A DNA stretch of 64,000 nucleotides from Caldicoprobacter guelmensis. GTDB taxonomy: Bacteria > Bacillota > Clostridia > Caldicoprobacterales > Caldicoprobacteraceae. The notes beneath the pieces were generated by a model. It saw only the letters and a program-made list of their open reading frames with translations. It was not told the origin of the DNA and did not search any database. The translations under genes and the position numbers were made by a program. Position 1 is the stretch's first letter, and every line of letters starts with the position of its first letter. Below are positions 60,985 through 64,000 of this stretch, one piece after another. Location: NCBI RefSeq assembly GCF_016908415.1, contig NZ_JAFBDW010000004.1, forward strand, positions 1 to 64,000, read 5' to 3'.

Positions 60985-62442
60985 ATGAAGTATAACGTGA
61001 AAATTGTGGGATTGGGGCCGGGCAATAAGGATGGTCTCACCTTGGGAGCTTTGCAAGCTTTGCGACAGGCATCTACCGTTATTTTGCGAACTGAAAGGCA
61101 CGGTGTGGCGCCGTTTTTAAGGGCAGAAGGAATTAATTATACTTCTATGGACGATATTTATGAGAACGGTGAGAATTTCGATGATGTTTACAAGGCTATG
61201 GTAAAGCGCATTGCTGATATAGCTCAATACGGACAGGTGGCGGTAGGCGTTCCGGGGCATCCCCTTATAGGTGAGAGGCTTACCTTTGAGCTTTTGAGGC
61301 AGTTAGATAGAAAGATATATGGCATTGATATCATACCAGGGATAAGCCAAGCTGACATGTTGCTGGCTTTTATTGGGCAGGCCGGTATAGAAGGGTTGAA
61401 GATATTGAATGCCCCTGAGATAACAGAGGACTTGATAAACGTGCGTTTGTCGACGGTGATTATAAATATATACGATGCTTTGGTGGCATCAGATGTTAAG
61501 CTGCTCCTACTTCGCTTTTATCCCCATGACCTAAAGGTTTTTGTAAGCTGGCAAACCCAGGATAAAGGGCTGGAGTACAGGGCTATATCCCTTTACCAGC
61601 TTGATCGGCAGCAACGCTATGACCACACTACCTGCCTCTATCTTCCGCCCGTTAAATTTGAGCGGCTTGAATCCTTTGACATGAACCATTTAAAACAAAT
61701 TATGGAGATACTCCGTTCGCCCGAAGGCTGTCCATGGGACAAGGAACAAACTCATGATAGCCTTAAGCGGTATCTCATAGAAGAGGCTTATGAGGTGATA
61801 GAGAGCATTGACAGTAAGGATGAGGACAAGCTGCTGGAAGAGTTGGGTGATGTCCTTTTACAGGTGGTGTTCCATAGCCAGATTGCAAAAGAACGAGGAG
61901 CCTTTGATATATTCGATGTTATCACAAGGATATGTCAAAAGATGATACAGCGGCATACCCATATATTTGGGGGTGCCGTAGCTGAGAACGCACAGCAGGT
62001 GGTGGCCAATTGGGAGGACTTGAAGAAGCACGAAAAGGGCTTTGCAACCCACACCCAGGTTTTACGCGATATACCTAGCATCCTCCCCGCTCTTATAAGG
62101 AGTTATAAAGTGCAGGAAAAGGCGGCATTGGTGGGATTTGACTGGAAGAGTGTGGAGGGCGCCATGCAAAAGCTAGAAGAAGAATTGGCAGAGTTGAAGG
62201 AGGTATATCGAGGGGGTGATGAACAAAAAATACGGGAGGAAATAGGAGATTTGTTGTTTGCGGCAGTCAATGTCGCAAGGTTTTTAAAAGTTGATCCGGA
62301 ATTGGCTTTGAAGGATACCATAGAGAAGTTCATAACCCGTTTTGAATACATAGAAAAAAACGCTGAACGTCCTTTGCAGGAAATGACACTAGAGGAGATG
62401 GACGAGCTTTGGAATAAGGCCAAAAAGCTATCTTTGAGGTAA
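60985..62442 (+). CDS. mazG: MazG/YabN: tetrapyrrole-methylase-like and NTP pyrophosphatase fusion
   Basis: A 485-residue fusion. N-terminal half (about 1-215) resembles SAM-dependent tetrapyrrole methylases (VKIVGLGPGNKDGLTLGALQAL and VAVGVPGHPLIG); its substrate is unknown. The C-terminal half (about 230-485) is a tandem MazG with the metal-binding EEAYEVIESIDSKDEDKLLEELGDVLLQVVFHSQIAKE. MazG cleaves NTPs and dNTPs, sanitising the pool. Conserved place before hup-rlbP. Confidence 0.94.
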   Translation: MKYNVKIVGLGPGNKDGLTLGALQALRQASTVILRTERHGVAPFLRAEGINYTSMDDIYENGENFDDVYKAMVKRIADIAQYGQVAVGVPGHPLIGERLTFELLRQLDRKIYGIDIIPGISQADMLLAFIGQAGIEGLKILNAPEITEDLINVRLSTVIINIYDALVASDVKLLLLRFYPHDLKVFVSWQTQDKGLEYRAISLYQLDRQQRYDHTTCLYLPPVKFERLESFDMNHLKQIMEILRSPEGCPWDKEQTHDSLKRYLIEEAYEVIESIDSKDEDKLLEELGDVLLQVVFHSQIAKERGAFDIFDVITRICQKMIQRHTHIFGGAVAENAQQVVANWEDLKKHEKGFATHTQVLRDIPSILPALIRSYKVQEKAALVGFDWKSVEGAMQKLEEELAELKEVYRGGDEQKIREEIGDLLFAAVNVARFLKVDPELALKDTIEKFITRFEYIEKNAERPLQEMTLEEMDELWNKAKKLSLR

Positions 62443-62609
62443 AAACATGTATAATTTAAGAAAAATATGGTAATGATATTATCAAGATTCCTCTAGAGAA
62501 AGCGGGCGAAAAAAGATGTAAAAATTTCAAAAATTATTGGTCAACAAGGAGGAATTTGAAAAAAAATAGCGAATATGCTATAAGAATTTATTTCAAGGAG
62601 GGTTCGCAT

Positions 62610-62882
62610 ATGAATAAAGCTGAGTTGATTGCTGCTGTAGCAGAGAGAAGTGAGCTGACAAAAAAGGAAGCTGAAAGCGCTATTAATGCTCTGATTTCCG
62701 TAATTACTGAAGCATTGGCCAGAAACGAGAAGGTCCAACTTGTCGGCTTTGGTACCTTTGAAGTCCGCGAGAGGGCAGAGAGGAAGGGCAGAAATCCTCA
62801 GACAAAAGAGGAGATCATCATCCCCGCCTCTAAGGCTCCCGTGTTCAAAGCTGGCAAAGCTTTAAAGGACGCCGTTCAATAA
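62610..62882 (+). CDS. hup: HU family DNA-binding protein
   Basis: The 90-residue histone-like dimer. ATG 62610 follows AAGGAGGG; the longer frame from 62556 would lie before this site. MNKAELIAAVAERSELTKKEAESAINALI, GFGTFEVRERAERKGRNPQTKEEIIIPASKAPVFKAGK includes the DNA-bending arm with the Pro at its tip (RNPQT). Very likely highly expressed. Lies between mazG and rlbP, the usual clostridial position. Confidence 0.97.
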   Translation: MNKAELIAAVAERSELTKKEAESAINALISVITEALARNEKVQLVGFGTFEVRERAERKGRNPQTKEEIIIPASKAPVFKAGKALKDAVQ

Positions 62883-62901
62883 ACTTTAAAAAATCAACTT
62901 A

Positions 62902-62928
62902 AAAACCGGGTAAAAACCCGGTTTTTAT
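62902..62928 (+). terminator. Terminator after hup
   Basis: AAAAACCGGG pairs with CCCGGTTTTT over a 6-nt loop; T-rich tail within the right arm. Confidence 0.85.
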
Positions 62929-62949
62929 AATTTTGAAGGGGGTAAGGCC

Positions 62950-63189
62950 GTGCGAATAGATAAGTTCTTAAAAGTGTCCAGGATCATGAAGAGGAGGACA
63001 GTGGCCAATGAGGTGTGTAGCCAGGGAAGGGTTTTTGTAAATGGCAAGGTGGCCAAACCCAGTACAGAGGTGAAAGAAGGCGATATAATAGAGATACAGT
63101 TTGGTGAACGTGTGCGGCGTTTTGAGGTGCTCTCAATAGCTGAGCATGTTGTCAAAGGAGAAGCTTCACAGATGTACAGAGAGTTATAA
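62950..63189 (+). CDS. rlbP: S4-domain RNA-binding protein RlbP/YabO (Hsp15-like)
   Basis: A 79-residue S4-fold RNA-binding protein related to Hsp15 and RqcP; in B. subtilis RqcP works in ribosome-associated quality control, with RqcH, on stalled 50S subunits. MRIDKFLKVSRIMKRRTVANEVCSQGRVFVNGKVAKPSTEVKEGD is the complete S4 motif. GTG 62950 follows GAAGGGGGTAAGGCC. A hairpin without T run (about 63203-63234) lies downstream. Confidence 0.94.
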   Translation: MRIDKFLKVSRIMKRRTVANEVCSQGRVFVNGKVAKPSTEVKEGDIIEIQFGERVRRFEVLSIAEHVVKGEASQMYREL

Positions 63190-63310
63190 AATCTTAAAGC
63201 CGTACTACAAAACCGGTTGATTTTTGTGGTATTACCTCCTGAGTTTAAGCAAATACTAGACATTGGAGCTTTAATTGGCAAAACAGTCAGGGACTACAGG
63301 AGGTATGAGG

Positions 63311-64000
63311 ATGAATAAAGGGAGATCTAAATGGGTTGTTTTTTTAGCTGCTGCGGCAATATTGACTTTAATATTGCCAGCTTGTGCAGGAGTGAGGAGA
63401 ACGGAGCCGCCGACCCCTGTTCCTGAGCAGATGGCAAAGAAGCCACCCATTCCTCAAGCTTTGGGCAGCCCGACCGGGCAGGAGCCGCGGCTTAAGGTGT
63501 ATATAAAGGAAGAAGGCAGGGTACAGGAGATGCCGTTTGAAGAATATGTAGCCGGAGTTGTAGGGGGAGAGATCAAAAACGATTGGCCGATGGAGGCCAT
63601 TAAAGCTCAGGCCATTATTGCCAGAACTTTTGTTCTCAAATTCATAAAAGATAAAGGTCACTCTAAATATGGCAATGCCCACATTTCAACTGATATTGAA
63701 GAAGCTCAAGCGTGGAATATGGAAGCTGTTAATGAGCGTATAAAGAAGGCGGTAGCTGAAACGAGAGGACAAGTGATCGTATATAATGGAGATTATGTAA
63801 ATGCATGGTTTCATTCCAATGCGGGGGGGAAGACAGCTACGGCTGTAGAAGGTTTGGCTTACAAGGAAGGCAATCCCCCTTATATACAGGTTGTCAGCTC
63901 CCCTGATGATTCTTCAGTTATCCCTCCGGATGAAAAGAGCTGGAGTGCTGAGTTTTCAAAACAGGAAGTTATAAAGGCTGTTAAGCAAATGGGCAAACAG
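63311..64000 (+). CDS. SpoIID/LytB-domain lipoprotein, 3' end outside the window
   Basis: A partial ORF of at least 230 residues, still open at the window edge. ATG 63311 is 7 bp after AGGAGG. The N-terminus has a lipobox ending at C25 (LPAC), a Pro-rich linker and then the SpoIID domain: EYVAGVVGGEIKNDWPMEAIKAQAIIARTFVLK with the catalytic Glu, and the AWFHSNAGGKTA segment. It is a second SpoIID-domain protein in this window, distinct from spoIID at 41.0 kb. LytB- and SpoIID-type proteins act on peptidoglycan glycans. Confidence 0.9.
   Translation, partial: MNKGRSKWVVFLAAAAILTLILPACAGVRRTEPPTPVPEQMAKKPPIPQALGSPTGQEPRLKVYIKEEGRVQEMPFEEYVAGVVGGEIKNDWPMEAIKAQAIIARTFVLKFIKDKGHSKYGNAHISTDIEEAQAWNMEAVNERIKKAVAETRGQVIVYNGDYVNAWFHSNAGGKTATAVEGLAYKEGNPPYIQVVSSPDDSSVIPPDEKSWSAEFSKQEVIKAVKQMGKQ

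Noticed and set aside
1..64000. tRNA, rRNA, CRISPR, prophage or insertion-sequence content
   Set aside because: No cloverleaf-like sequences, repeat-spacer arrays, transposase or phage genes were seen on either strand.

Overview
This window comes from an endospore-forming, low-to-mid GC, anaerobic-type Firmicute, most likely a clostridial or Thermoanaerobacterales-like lineage. The reasons are a dense set of sporulation and germination genes (spo0A, sipL, spoIIR, sleB, ypeB, an alpha/beta SASP, ytvI, spoIID, spoIIQ, spoIIID, spoVG, spoVT), a clostridial-type Na+ V-ATPase operon, and frequent GTG/TTG starts behind strong GGAGG ribosome-binding sites. Genus cannot be fixed from sequence alone. 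All genes but one (ttcA) lie on the + strand, so the window is probably on one replichore with this strand leading.

Layout. 0.1-7.4 kb: an RpfB/YabE-like 3D-domain protein and ksgA, an unrecognised 447-aa protein, spo0A, an ArsR repressor with a clear palindromic operator driving an odd CoA-disulfide-reductase-like flavoprotein, then a cluster of DnaA-box-like 9-mers and a perfect 26-bp palindrome before an acidic zinc-ribbon gene. 7.5-18.5 kb: veg, sipL, ispE, spoIIR, a PLP decarboxylase, sleB-ypeB, a SASP, ddl-murI and an MBL-fold hydrolase. 18.5-31.2 kb: pyrG, rho (long leader and a long Gln/Glu-rich insertion), ytvI, rpmE, yqhQ, prmC, prfA, a ZIP transporter, tsaC/ywlC, ywlE, rpiA, upp. 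31.3-40.0 kb: a complete nine-gene V-type ATPase operon (H-I-K-E-C-F-A-B-D). 40.1-46.6 kb: ywmB, spoIID, spoIIQ, spoIIID, mbl, flhO, flhP, fabZ. 46.6-64.0 kb: ttcA (minus strand), purR, spoVG, glmU, prs, pth, mfd, prsA, spoVT, a SpoVB/MurJ-like flippase, rtcB, mazG/yabN, hup, rlbP and the start of a SpoIID-like lipoprotein.

How it fits together. The gene order is a mosaic of two Bacillus subtilis neighbourhoods on either side of its origin: the yab block (yabE-ksgA-veg-ispE ... purR-spoVG-glmU-prs-pth-mfd-spoVT-yabM-yabN-rlbP) and the ywl/ywm block (rho-rpmE-prmC-prfA-ywlC-ywlE-upp-ATPase-ywmB-spoIID-spoIIQ-spoIIID-mbl-flhO-flhP-fabZ). The second block sits inside the first, between ispE and purR, and the V-ATPase occupies the slot that holds the F-type ATP synthase in B. 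subtilis. The content is mainly housekeeping (ribosome maturation, translation termination, nucleotide and cell-wall precursors, energy coupling) mixed with sporulation control.

No rRNA, tRNA, CRISPR array, prophage or insertion sequence was seen. The most unusual items are the DnaA-box cluster and adjacent palindrome at 6.68-6.90 kb, the flavoprotein lacking both catalytic cysteines, the Rho insertion and leader, and the V-ATPase replacement.
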